The notes under the pieces are model-generated. The model did not search any database and had not been told where the DNA came from. It saw only the letters and a list, made by a program, of their open reading frames with translations. A stretch of DNA of 45,897 nt from Rubrivivax sp. (GTDB lineage: Bacteria; Pseudomonadota; Gammaproteobacteria; Burkholderiales; Burkholderiaceae_C): NCBI GenBank assembly GCA_030653385.1, contig JAURZM010000058.1, positions 1 to 45,897 on the forward strand, given 5' to 3'. The translations under genes were made by a program, and so were the position numbers. This document shows positions 34,892-42,699 of this stretch, piece after piece; the first letter of the stretch is position 1, and the number at the start of each line of letters is the position of its first letter.

Positions 34892-35179
34892 TTACTTGAC
34901 TTGCTGTTGGTAGGCTGCCGGGTTGTTGCCCACGACCATCGCGCCGGCGGACACAACGCGCTGCTTCACGCCCGCGTGCGACAGCGCGGCTTCAACCGCT
35001 GCGTTCAGCTTGTCGACCACCACGCCCACCTGTCCTGTCACCACGGTCGTGCCGCCGGGCGCAAAGGGCACCACCAGACGCACCGGTTGTTTGGCGGAGA
35101 AGGTCTGTGCCACGGCCATGCCGGGCCACATCGCCACCAGCAAAAGCATCGCCTCCCGGCCAGAACTCATCAAAGTCAT
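34892..35179 (-). pseudogene. Bug-type solute receptor gene with internal deletion
   Basis: The frame gives a signal peptide (LLLVAMWPGMAVAQTF), then KQPVRLVVPFAPGGTT, the N-terminal hallmark of Bug/TctC receptors. It jumps directly to VVDKLNAAVEAALSHAGVKQ and GAMVVGNNPAAYQQQVK, the family's C-terminal helix (NTPAQFxxxIxxE). The roughly 190 residues between are missing but the frame is kept, leaving a 95-codon open frame. It cannot form the two-lobed receptor. It lies upstream of dctP on the same strand and next to the LysR gene, so an older Bug receptor may have been replaced by the TRAP system. Confidence 0.82.
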
Positions 35180-35285
35180 CACGCGCTTTCTCGTTCGTAG
35201 ATGTCGAGCCCGACGTGCCCGCCGCCAAGGCGGGCTGGCCACTGGTGAGCGATGTTCGGTGAATTCGTCGATGCTGCGGAAGCCC

Positions 35286-35299
35286 AGATTTTGGAATCT
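35286..35299. promoter_or_regulatory. Candidate LysR operator
   Basis: AGATTTTGGAATCT is a perfect 5-4-5 inverted repeat about 70-80 bases before the ATG at 35368 and upstream of the oppositely oriented Bug remnant. LysR regulators usually bind a dyad with the T-N11-A pattern in the divergent interval. It is the only clear dyad I found there. The assignment is inference. Confidence 0.4.
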
Positions 35300-35367
35300 T
35301 GGTTATGCTGATTAGGAATGACACAGAGTGGGCACGGCGCGGTTTACTGCGCGCGAAACGGAGTCCT

Positions 35368-36285
35368 ATGAACACGTCCAGCTTTCAGGCAATGAAGCTT
35401 TTCGTCCGCGTGGTGGACCTGAACTCGTTCAGCAAGGCCGCTGCCGACATGGGAATCGGGCAGCCTTCGGCAACCAAGCTGGTGGCCCAGTTGGAGAAGC
35501 GCCTGGGTGCGCGTCTGCTGTTCCGCAGCACACATGGTGTGAAGCCCACTGAGGTGGGTGCCGTCTACTATGAGAAGTGCAAGCAGATTGCCCACCACCT
35601 AGAGGAAGCCGAGACGGTGGCCGCGCTGATGCAGTCACAGGTCCAGGGTGCCATCCGCATCAGCACGACCATGGACTTCGGCCGCCGTGTGCTTGCGCCC
35701 TTGGTGTCGCGCTTTCTGCAATCCAACCCCAAGGTGCAAATCGAGCTGCTGTTCGACGACGCCATCGTGAACGTCGTCGAGCAAGGTGTCGATGTGGCCA
35801 TTCGCATGGGGCGTCTCATCAACTCCACATTGGGATCGCGCTACCTGGGTCGCAACCCCTGGTCGGTGGTGGCTGCTCCCGAGTACATCGCACGCCGCGG
35901 CGAACCCAAGACGCCGATCGATCTGGCGGCACACGATGCGCTGATCATCAGTACCGTGCAGAACGATTCGCGCTGGCACTTTCAGGGCGCCAACGGGGAG
36001 GAGCTGACGGTGCAAGTGCGCGGCCCGCTGCGCTGCAACAACAAGTCCGCGCTCGCAACCGCTGCCTGCGCCGGCCTGGGCGTGGCCGCGCTACCCACCT
36101 ACGTGGTGAACCAGGCGGTCGAGTCTGGCGCACTGGTCACCTTGCTCTCTGGATGGACGCTGCCCAGGCAGGAGATTCATGCCGTGTTTCCCTCGCCTCG
36201 CTTGGTACCGGCGAAGGTGCTCGGGTTCGTGGAGTGGTTGCAGGCGCAGATGGGCGACCAGTGGTGGACCACCCGGCTTGATTGA
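35368..36285 (+). CDS. LysR-family transcriptional regulator
   Basis: The 305-residue protein starts MNTSSFQAMKLFVRVVDLNS, with GGAG 5 bases upstream. The winged helix (SFSKAAADMGIGQPSATKLVAQLEKRLGARLLFRSTHGVKPT) is followed by the ligand domain with GAIRISTTMDFGRRVLAPLV, GVDVAIRMGRLINSTLGSRYL and AALPTYVVNQAVESGALVTLL, the CrgA/DmlR-type branch. It is divergent from the second catabolic operon and probably activates it, with an organic acid as signal. Confidence 0.9.
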   Translation: MNTSSFQAMKLFVRVVDLNSFSKAAADMGIGQPSATKLVAQLEKRLGARLLFRSTHGVKPTEVGAVYYEKCKQIAHHLEEAETVAALMQSQVQGAIRISTTMDFGRRVLAPLVSRFLQSNPKVQIELLFDDAIVNVVEQGVDVAIRMGRLINSTLGSRYLGRNPWSVVAAPEYIARRGEPKTPIDLAAHDALIISTVQNDSRWHFQGANGEELTVQVRGPLRCNNKSALATAACAGLGVAALPTYVVNQAVESGALVTLLSGWTLPRQEIHAVFPSPRLVPAKVLGFVEWLQAQMGDQWWTTRLD

Positions 36286-36335
36286 GTCGGAGGCATTCCA
36301 CTGGACCCGAGTGCGTCATCCTCTGATGGTAGGCC

Positions 36336-36539
36336 TACGACGATTCGAAACGCGACGACGACCCGAAGGGCCGCGAGCAGCGCTTCCCGGCCGAGGAGGC
36401 CGAAGTCGAGGGCGTGCTTGACGCGCCGTGCCCGGACTGCCACGACACGCGGCTGAACCCGGCCTCGCGCCAGGTCAGTTTCGATGGCCGGGCCATCAGC
36501 GGAGTCGCGGGTGGGTCGGTGGGCCAGGCGCACGCCTGG
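36336..36539 (+). pseudogene. uvrA: Orphan fragment of a UvrA gene
   Basis: An open stretch without a start codon reads KRDDDPKGREQRFPAEEAEV, EGVLDAPCPDCHDTRLNPAS and RQVSFDGRAISGVAG. This is the UvrA zinc-finger region, CxxCxGxRLxxxxxxVxxxGxxI, with the third glycine changed to Asp. The length is about 68 codons; nothing of the ATPase walls lies on either side. The match is to the family pattern from memory and the fragment is certainly not a working gene. Confidence 0.6.
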
Positions 36540-36843
36540 GGGGGGAGGGGCTGACGCGCGAGGGCCACCCATTGCCGCGTTGAATTGATCGTCGCAAAGC
36601 CGCCCCCCGTGCCGCGGGGCGCCAGACCCGGTGCTGCAGCGATACCTCGGCCCGAGATGACGGTCTCGATCGGCGAGACACCCAACGCCTGGCCTGTGCC
36701 CGCGTGATCGACGGATTCGGCAAAGCCCTTCACCTTGGCGCTGCCGCGGAGCGCCGCATCGTCACGGCACAAGCTTGCGACTCGATGTGCACGCGTGCAA
36801 TCTGGCTACGGGTTTACCTTGCTGGCCTCCGCGTTCGCGTACG
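36540..36843. other. Interval without an intact gene
   Basis: From the UvrA fragment to the operator at 36844 there is no gene I can support. Open frames on both strands have Arg/Pro-rich composition and no family pattern. It looks like eroded coding DNA. Confidence 0.4.
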
Positions 36844-36859
36844 CTACCGTATGCGTTAA
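36844..36859. promoter_or_regulatory. Second copy of the acid-sugar operator
   Basis: CTACCGTATGCGTTAA is the counterpart of the 13316-13331 palindrome; the shared core CGTATGCRTTAATGAA spans 36848-36863. Its own dyad has TA, CG, AT and CG, TA at matching positions. It lies 190 bases before the Bug receptor gene. The GntR regulator at 14341 is the obvious candidate to bind both copies. Confidence 0.55.
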
Positions 36860-37048
36860 TGAACTCGCCTGGCACTTCGATTGGTTGTGTCGCAGCCCGC
36901 AGCGATGGTGGACTGCCACTGCACCTACATCCCGTGGCTGTCGACTTGGTTTCCGCGTTTTCTGCAGTCTTTGTAGGGCGCTGCGCCCCGCAGTGGGCAA
37001 CGCCATGTCTTTGATCTTTGCCCCCAACACTCACTGGAGGTTCGACCG

Positions 37049-38029
37049 ATGCATGCACTGCTCACCCGTCGCCGCATGGCGTCTTTCACCGTCCTAGCGG
37101 TTGCCGCGACGCCACTTTGGGCTCAAGCGACTGGCTACCCCAACAAGCCGCTGAAGATCGTCGTGCCCTCACCCCCCGGCGGCAGCACCGACCAGCTCGC
37201 ACGCCTGGTCGGCCAGCGGCTGCAGGAAGCCTGGGGCCAGAGTGTCGTCATCGAAAACAAGCCAGGCGCCGGTCTGCGCTTGGGCGCGGACTTCGTCGCC
37301 AAGTCGCCGCCTGACGGCTACACCTTTTTGATGGGCGCGGTGCACCACTCGATTGCGCAGGCGGTCTACACCAAGCGCAGCTACGACTTTCAGCGTGACC
37401 TCGCTCCCATCACCGTCGTCGCCGTCGTACCCAACGTCGTCATCGTGCCGTCCAGCCTGCCGGTGAAGAGCGTGGCCGAGTTGATCGCACTGGCGAAGGC
37501 GCAGCCGGGCAAGCTGTCTTACGGCAGCACGGGCCAGGGAACAGCGCACCACCTGATCGGCGAACAGTTTGCCGACATGGCCGGCGTGCAACTGCTGCAT
37601 GTGCCCTACAAGGGCAGTGCGCCCGCATTGGTGGACCTGATCGGCGGGCAGATCCACATCATGTTCGACACCGTGGCGTCATGCCTGCCGCACATCAAGT
37701 CGGGCAAGCTGCGCGCACTGGCGGTCACCACCGGCAAGCGCTCATCGGCCCTGCCCGATGTACCGACGCTGGACGAGGCCGGCCTCAAGGGTTTCGACGT
37801 GTCATCTTGGTTCGGCTTGATGGCGCCGGCCGGCACGCCGCCCGACATCATCCAGAAAACCTATGCCGAAGTGGTCAAGATGCTGGGCACACCTGAGGCG
37901 CGCCAGCAGCTCGAACAAATGGGTGCCGAAGCCGTGGGCAACACACCCGATCAGCTGCGGCAGCAGATTGCAGGCGAGATCACCCGCTTTGCGGCTTTGG
38001 CCAAGAAGGCGAACCTGCAGCTCGATTGA
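37049..38029 (+). CDS. Bug-family (TctC-like) periplasmic solute receptor
   Basis: The 326-residue precursor has a signal peptide (MASFTVLAVAATPLWAQ) and the Bug pattern: YPNKPLKIVVPSPPGGSTDQLARL, GQSVVIENKPGAGLRLGADFV, AKAQPGKLSYGSTGQGTAHHLIGE, VPYKGSAPALVDLIGGQIHIMFD and a C-terminal MGAEAVGNTPDQLRQQIAGE. All blocks are in order, so the gene is intact. Such receptors bind carboxylates in the periplasm and are often without a linked TctAB permease, as here. The operator shared with the 13.3 kb operon suggests the ligand is an acid sugar or its precursor. Confidence 0.92.
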   Translation: MHALLTRRRMASFTVLAVAATPLWAQATGYPNKPLKIVVPSPPGGSTDQLARLVGQRLQEAWGQSVVIENKPGAGLRLGADFVAKSPPDGYTFLMGAVHHSIAQAVYTKRSYDFQRDLAPITVVAVVPNVVIVPSSLPVKSVAELIALAKAQPGKLSYGSTGQGTAHHLIGEQFADMAGVQLLHVPYKGSAPALVDLIGGQIHIMFDTVASCLPHIKSGKLRALAVTTGKRSSALPDVPTLDEAGLKGFDVSSWFGLMAPAGTPPDIIQKTYAEVVKMLGTPEARQQLEQMGAEAVGNTPDQLRQQIAGEITRFAALAKKANLQLD

Positions 38030-38057
38030 CCCACAGCCGCAGCAGGAGTCCAGCACC

Positions 38058-38348
38058 GCGTTAGCCCTGATCGTCGAATTCCGATTCAAAGCTGCGCACG
38101 TCGACGCCTTCGACGCCGCCATCCGTCGCAACCCCCGGAGTTCGGTCGACGATGAGCCTGGCTGTCGGCAGTTCGACGTCTGCCGCGACCCGGACGATGC
38201 GGCGCAGTTCTTTCTGTACGAGCTGTACGACGACGAGGTCGCTGTCCAGGCGCACCTGCAATCGCCCCATTTCCTGCAGATGAACGCGGCCACCGCTCCC
38301 TGGGTCGACGCAAATGAGGTGCGCAAGCTTCTGCGAACGCAGCCGTGA
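38058..38348 (+). pseudogene. Second ABM gene with lost start codon
   Basis: The frame reads LALIVEFRFKAAHVDAFDAA, DEPGCRQFDVCRDPDDAAQF and FLYELYDDEVAVQAHLQSPH, a clear homologue of the 102-residue protein at 20033. Alignment places GCG at 38058 where the first copy has ATG, and no ATG, GTG or TTG follows before the conserved core. AGGAG at 38043-38047 remains at proper spacing. It is therefore probably not translated, or only from a poor codon. It lies 28 bases after the Bug gene. Confidence 0.75.
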
Positions 38349-38388
38349 TCTGCGTCACCGCAAGCACGCGACATCGGCGGACTGCGAC

Positions 38389-38433
38389 ATGACCTTGAAA
38401 CTGGGATGCATCGCCGACGACTTCACCGGCGGT
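38389..38433 (+). pseudogene. otnK: Truncated otnK start
   Basis: ATG at 38389 begins MTLKLGCIADDFTGG, the N-terminus of OtnK (LKLGCVADDFTGATD in the intact copy). Homology stops at about codon 15 and the frame continues as unrelated sequence. It follows the second ABM gene by 40 bases, repeating the ABM-otnK order of the intact operon. The kinase body is gone. Confidence 0.82.
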
Positions 38434-38588
38434 GCCACGGGGTATCAGGCTCTTCCATGGCCCTGCCGGGAAAATCAGCAAGCCGGGAAGCAGCCGGCGG
38501 TCAGTGATGGCAGATGGCCGTTATGCAAGTCTTGCCATAGCACATGAGTTGCCGAAGCGCCTCATCCACTGCCGGCCCTTGCCTGCTG

Positions 38589-38633
38589 TCAATGCGCCTG
38601 CTTCCCGTCGGTGCCGGTGCGCAGACTCTGCAT
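38589..38633 (-). pseudogene. ftsZ: Tiny remnant of the ftsZ 3' end with internal deletion
   Basis: Read on the minus strand the 15 codons give MQSLRTGTDGKQAH and stop. MQ-LRTGTD matches the linker at the window's right edge (24 of 27 bases shared with 45870-45896), and KQAH-stop resembles the last codons of FtsZ, RKQAD-stop. Everything between, including the conserved IPAFL, is missing. The stretch is short, so the call is tentative. Confidence 0.45.
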
Positions 38634-38796
38634 GGGCTGCTGCACCACCGACAGCGGCGGTGTGGCCTGGGCCCTGCTGTGGCTGCTCAGCCTCGGCTTT
38701 TTTGCGTTTCGCGTCTACGAAGCAGCCGATCGTGACCTCCAGCAGCCGGCCCCCGCCGTGGTTCAAGGGCGGCCGCTTCCTGGCGAGTCGGCATGA
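38632..38796 (+). CDS. Possible small membrane protein
   Basis: A 54-codon frame starts MGCCTTDSGG and holds one strong hydrophobic helix (VAWALLWLLSLGFFAFRVY) followed by a polar Pro-rich tail. No ribosome site is convincing and no homologue is recognised. It could be a real one-helix protein or a chance frame in the decayed interval between the otnK stub and the cyclase gene. Confidence 0.25.
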   Translation: MGCCTTDSGGVAWALLWLLSLGFFAFRVYEAADRDLQQPAPAVVQGRPLPGESA

Positions 38797-38924
38797 AGCG
38801 GCGCCGGCCGCCGCAACGGACGCGGCCATCAGGCTGACGCCGGCGCTGCACGCCGATGCCACCACCTGGCCCTCAGGCGCGATACTTGATACGCGTTGTG
38901 ATCAACCAGCGAGTGAAGCCCGAG

Positions 38925-40934
38925 ATGATCAGTGACAGAGTCCAGCGGCGCCTGGTCGCCATCCTTGCCGCAGATATTGCAGGCTACTCTCGGCTGATGG
39001 GCGAAGACGATGTCGCCACCGTGCTGGCACTCAAGGGCCACCAGGCCGTCGTGCTGCCCACAGTTGCGGAGTTCGGTGGCCGCATCATCGACACGGCCGG
39101 CGACGGCATCCTGGCCGAATACGCCAGCGCCGTGGCCGCCGTCGAGTGCGCGTGCCGCATCCAGCAACTGATGGCGGCGCGCAACGTTGGGGTGAACGAG
39201 GCGCGGCGCATGCGGTTCCGCATCGGCATCAACCTGGGCGAGGTCATCTACGACGAGCAGCGCATCTACGGCGACGGCATCAACATTGCAGCGCGGTTGG
39301 AAAACCTCACCGAGCCAGGCGGCATCTGTGTCTCGGGCAAAGTGAAGGACGAAGTCGAGGGCAAGCTGGCCCTGCGTTTCGTGGACCTGGGTGCCCAGGT
39401 GCTGAAGAACATCGCCAGGCCGGTGCCGGTCCATGCCCTGGTGGCGGCCGACGGCGCGCCGGGCCACATCACCTTGCCCACGGCAGCCCCAGCCACGGAT
39501 CGGCCGCGGCTGCAGCCCCTCGGTGCCGAAGCCGGCCAGCGTCTGCTGCTTGCCGTGCTGCCGTTCAAGAACGCCACGGGCGACGCCGACATCGAATACC
39601 TCAGTGATGGCATCACCGAGAGCCTGATCAACCGGCTCTCTGGCGTCGACGTGCTGCGTGTCATCTCGCGCACCTCGGCGTTCGCTTTCAAGGGCAAGAA
39701 GATGTCCACGATGCAGATCGGCCGCAAACTGGGCGTCGATGCCCTGGTCGTCGGAACCCTGGGTCAACGCGGAAAGAACCTGGCCATCACCGCCGAACTG
39801 CTGAGCATGCGCGACGACACGCAGTTGTGGGGCGACCGTTACAGCCGGCCGGCGGACGACATGATGGAGGTCGAAGCCGACATCGCGACCACCATCGCCG
39901 AGGCGCTGAGCCGCCGCCTGACCGGCGCGGACAAGCACAAGCTCCAGCGTGCGGCGACCTCTGACCCCGAGGCCTACCGGCTTTACCTCAAGGGGCGCAC
40001 TTTCCTGATCGGCAACCAGAAGGAGATGGACAAGAGCATCGACTGCATGCAGCAGGCCGTGGCCCGGGCGCCCGACTTCGCCATGGCGCATGCCGGCCTG
40101 GCCGAGGCCTACACGCAGCAGGCCTACCTGCGCGGGGTCGGTCGCGCAGACGTGCTGGGCAAGGCCCAGGCGTCAGTCGCCCGCGCGCTCGAATTGGACG
40201 GCGACTTGGCCGAGGCCCATGCGGCACTCGGCGGCATCCGCTTCTTCTTCGAGTGGGACTGGGCAGGTGCCGAGATCGCGTTTCGGCGCGCGCTGCAACT
40301 CAACCCGGGCAGCCGGGCTGCGCTCTCTGGCTACGGGGGCTTCCTGTGCATGACAGGACGCATCGACGAGGGTGTGGCGCACCTGAACGAGGCCGCGCGG
40401 CTGGACCCATTGTGGATCGGTCCCGTGCACGATCTGGGCATCGCTGCCTTGTCGCAAGGCGACTTCGCGCTCGCAGCCCAGCGCTTTCGCCAGGCCATCG
40501 ACTTCGACCCCAACTGGACCTGGGGCTACATCAAGCTCGCGCGCGCTCTGGCCTTGCAGAAAAAGTGCCGGGAGGCCCTGGAACAGGCCGAGGTCGGCGA
40601 GAGCCGCATCGCCGGAGGCGTAGCGCCACTGTGTTGGTCCTGGTTGGGCTTCGTCTACGCCACCTGTGGCGACACGGCGCGCGCGCGCCAGAAGCTCGAG
40701 ATGCTTCATGCGCTGCAGCAGAAGCAGTACGTCGACCCGGTGACCTTCGCCGCGATCCATGGCGCCCTGGGTGAACTGGACGAGGCACTCGACTGGTACG
40801 AAAGGGGCTACCAGGACCGAACTCCGAACATGGTCTACTCGGCTCTGCTTCCCGGATTCAGCCCCGAACTGGTCGGCAATGCGCGCTACCAGGCCATCGT
40901 TGACCGCATGGGCTTTCCGAAGCCGGACCGGTAA
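38925..40934 (+). CDS. Class III adenylate/guanylate cyclase with TolB-like and TPR domains
   Basis: The start MISDRVQRRLVAIL gives 669 residues. The cyclase domain (residues 1-190) has ILAADIAGYSRLM with the first metal Asp, IIDTAGDGILAEY with the second, FRIGINLGEV and YGDGINIAARLENL with the transition-state Asn and Arg, so it should be active. Next is a TolB-like domain (LLLAVLPFKNATGDADIEYL, then LGVDALVVGTLG, about residues 205-340). From residue 365 there are six or so TPR units (AHAGLAEAYTQQAYLRG, AEAHAALGGIRFFFEWDWAG). The design is common in Rhizobiales and Burkholderiales; the TPR part presumably receives a protein signal. No membrane segment was seen. Confidence 0.9.
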   Translation: MISDRVQRRLVAILAADIAGYSRLMGEDDVATVLALKGHQAVVLPTVAEFGGRIIDTAGDGILAEYASAVAAVECACRIQQLMAARNVGVNEARRMRFRIGINLGEVIYDEQRIYGDGINIAARLENLTEPGGICVSGKVKDEVEGKLALRFVDLGAQVLKNIARPVPVHALVAADGAPGHITLPTAAPATDRPRLQPLGAEAGQRLLLAVLPFKNATGDADIEYLSDGITESLINRLSGVDVLRVISRTSAFAFKGKKMSTMQIGRKLGVDALVVGTLGQRGKNLAITAELLSMRDDTQLWGDRYSRPADDMMEVEADIATTIAEALSRRLTGADKHKLQRAATSDPEAYRLYLKGRTFLIGNQKEMDKSIDCMQQAVARAPDFAMAHAGLAEAYTQQAYLRGVGRADVLGKAQASVARALELDGDLAEAHAALGGIRFFFEWDWAGAEIAFRRALQLNPGSRAALSGYGGFLCMTGRIDEGVAHLNEAARLDPLWIGPVHDLGIAALSQGDFALAAQRFRQAIDFDPNWTWGYIKLARALALQKKCREALEQAEVGESRIAGGVAPLCWSWLGFVYATCGDTARARQKLEMLHALQQKQYVDPVTFAAIHGALGELDEALDWYERGYQDRTPNMVYSALLPGFSPELVGNARYQAIVDRMGFPKPDR

Positions 40935-40980
40935 GGCTGCGCGGCTGGCTGCACCGCAGGGCGAGCGCAACCCCGTCTAG

Positions 40981-42529
40981 GAGTCTGCGCGGCAGAACCG
41001 GGTAGTTCCTGATGTCGATGGGTGCGGTGCGTGCGTTGATGAGGCATGCCCACGAGCTAACGCCCCCACGAACCGGATCAGGTGATGCTGCTGCCGGCGG
41101 CGCCGCAAGACTGGCTGCTTGCTGGTCACCTGGCCTACTTCATCCACGACACGGTTGACGCGCTGGACCTCAAGGCGTTCCATGCGCGCTACGAGGGCGG
41201 CGGCTCGCGCAACCAGCCGTTTCACCCAGCGATGATGGTCAAGGTGCTGGTCTATGCGTATGCCACGGGCGTGTTCAGCTCGCGCAAGATCGAGCGCCGG
41301 CTGCACGAGGACCTGGCGTTTCGGATGCTGGCGGCGGGCAACTTCCCGCGCCACCGCACGATCTGCGACTTCCGGGCGTTCCACCTCAAGGAGCTGTCGG
41401 ATCTGTTCGTGCAGGTGGTCAGGCTGGCCCGTGAGATGGGACTGGTCAAGCTGGGCACGGTGGCCATCGACGGCACCAAGGTGAAGGCCAACGCCAGCCG
41501 CCACAAGGCGATGAGCTACGAGCGCATGAAGCAGGCCGAGGTCGAGCTCAAGGCGCAGATCGACGCGCTGCTGGAGCGCGCCAAGGCCACCGACGAGGCT
41601 GAGGTGGGCGAGCCGGAACTGGACCTGCCCTCGGAGATCGAGCGGCGCGAGGCGCGCCTGGCGGCCATCCGCGAGGCCCGCGAACGCCTGGAGCAACGCC
41701 AGCGCGAGGCCGACCTGGAGCGCGGTCGCAGCGACGACGACGACCGCCGCCCGCGTGGACCGGACGGCCAGCCTCGTGGCGGGCGCTACAAGCGCGAGCT
41801 CGGCGTGCCCGAGGCCAAGGCGCAGGAGAACCTCACCGACCCGGACAGCCGCATCATGAAGCGCGCTGGCGGCGGCTTCGACCCCAGCTACAACGGGCAG
41901 ACGGCCGTGGACGAGGCTGCGCACATCATCGTGGCGGCCGAGCTGGACAACACCGCACCGGACGCGAACTGGCTGCTGCCAATGATCCAGGCGGTGAGGA
42001 ACAACCTGGGCGAGTTGCCAGAACTGGGGCTGGCCGACGCGGGTTACCGCAGCGAAGAGAACCTGAAGAACGCGCCCATCGAGCTGGTGGTGGCACTTGG
42101 CCGGGAAGGCAAGGCGTACGCCGAGATCAATGCCCAGCAGTACCCGCATACCGCGGCGATGGCCGCCAAGCTGAAGACCGAACAAGGCAAGACGGCCTAT
42201 CGCAAGCGCAAGTGGATTGCCGAGCCGCCCAACGGCTGGATCAAGAACGTGCTGGGGTTCAGGCAGTTCAGCATGCGAGGGCTGCACCGGGTGCAGGCTG
42301 AGTGGAAGCTTGTGTGCATGGCGCTGAACCTGCGAAGAATGGCCGTGCTGGGCGGGTAAAGGACCCGTGGCAGAGGCCGCAGATCCTGCATCACAGCCCA
42401 GCACAGGCCGCACCAGAACCGCACTATGCCGTCAGTGGCCTCACGAACGGCCACCAGACTCGCCGCGGTCAGCCCGACGCCTCGGTCTGACCGACTCACG
42501 CGTTTGCAGAACTTCTGCCGCGCAGACTC
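40981..42529 (+). mobile_element. IS1182-family insertion sequence
   Basis: The element is bounded by the perfect terminal inverted repeats GAGTCTGCGCGGCAGAA at 40981-40997 and its complement at 42513-42529. CTAG flanks it on both sides (40977-40980 and 42530-42533), so either the target duplication is CTAG or the repeat is 21 bases. It holds one transposase frame. It inserted just after the cyclase gene without breaking an intact gene. Confidence 0.9.
41046..42359 (+). pseudogene. IS1182-family transposase with an early stop codon
   Basis: The natural start appears to be ATG 41046, reading M-P-T-S, then TAA at 41058-41060 where the family has Tyr, then RPHEPDQVMLLPAAPQDWL. Codon 5 is thus a nonsense mutation. 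Translation may restart at GTG 41082 or ATG 41085, giving about 425 residues that contain ALDLKAFHARYEGGG, FHPAMMVKVLVYAYATGVFS, KLGTVAIDGTKVKANASRHK (DDE Asp), LPELGLADAGYRSEENL (second Asp) and RKRKWIAEPPNGWIKNVLGF (Glu), the full DDE set. It lacks only about 12 N-terminal residues if restarted, so activity cannot be excluded. Confidence 0.75.
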
Positions 42530-42699
42530 CTAGACGCCGACTTCAGACAGCAGCCACCCGCGCTGACCAGCGCTGAACGGCTGTTTGCGAAAGGGGGCGA
42601 GCTCGCCATCTCGATCCTTTGCCGACCTTCGAGACGCTGAAATCGTGGCGTCCGAGCTGTCCCCTTGTCGGACTTGTATGCACGCCCTCAAAAGCCCCG

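Noticed and set aside
36335..36772. A 145-codon minus-strand frame with VKGFAESVDHAGTGQALG
   Set aside because: It overlaps the UvrA fragment and no family was recognised, so it is not listed as a gene.
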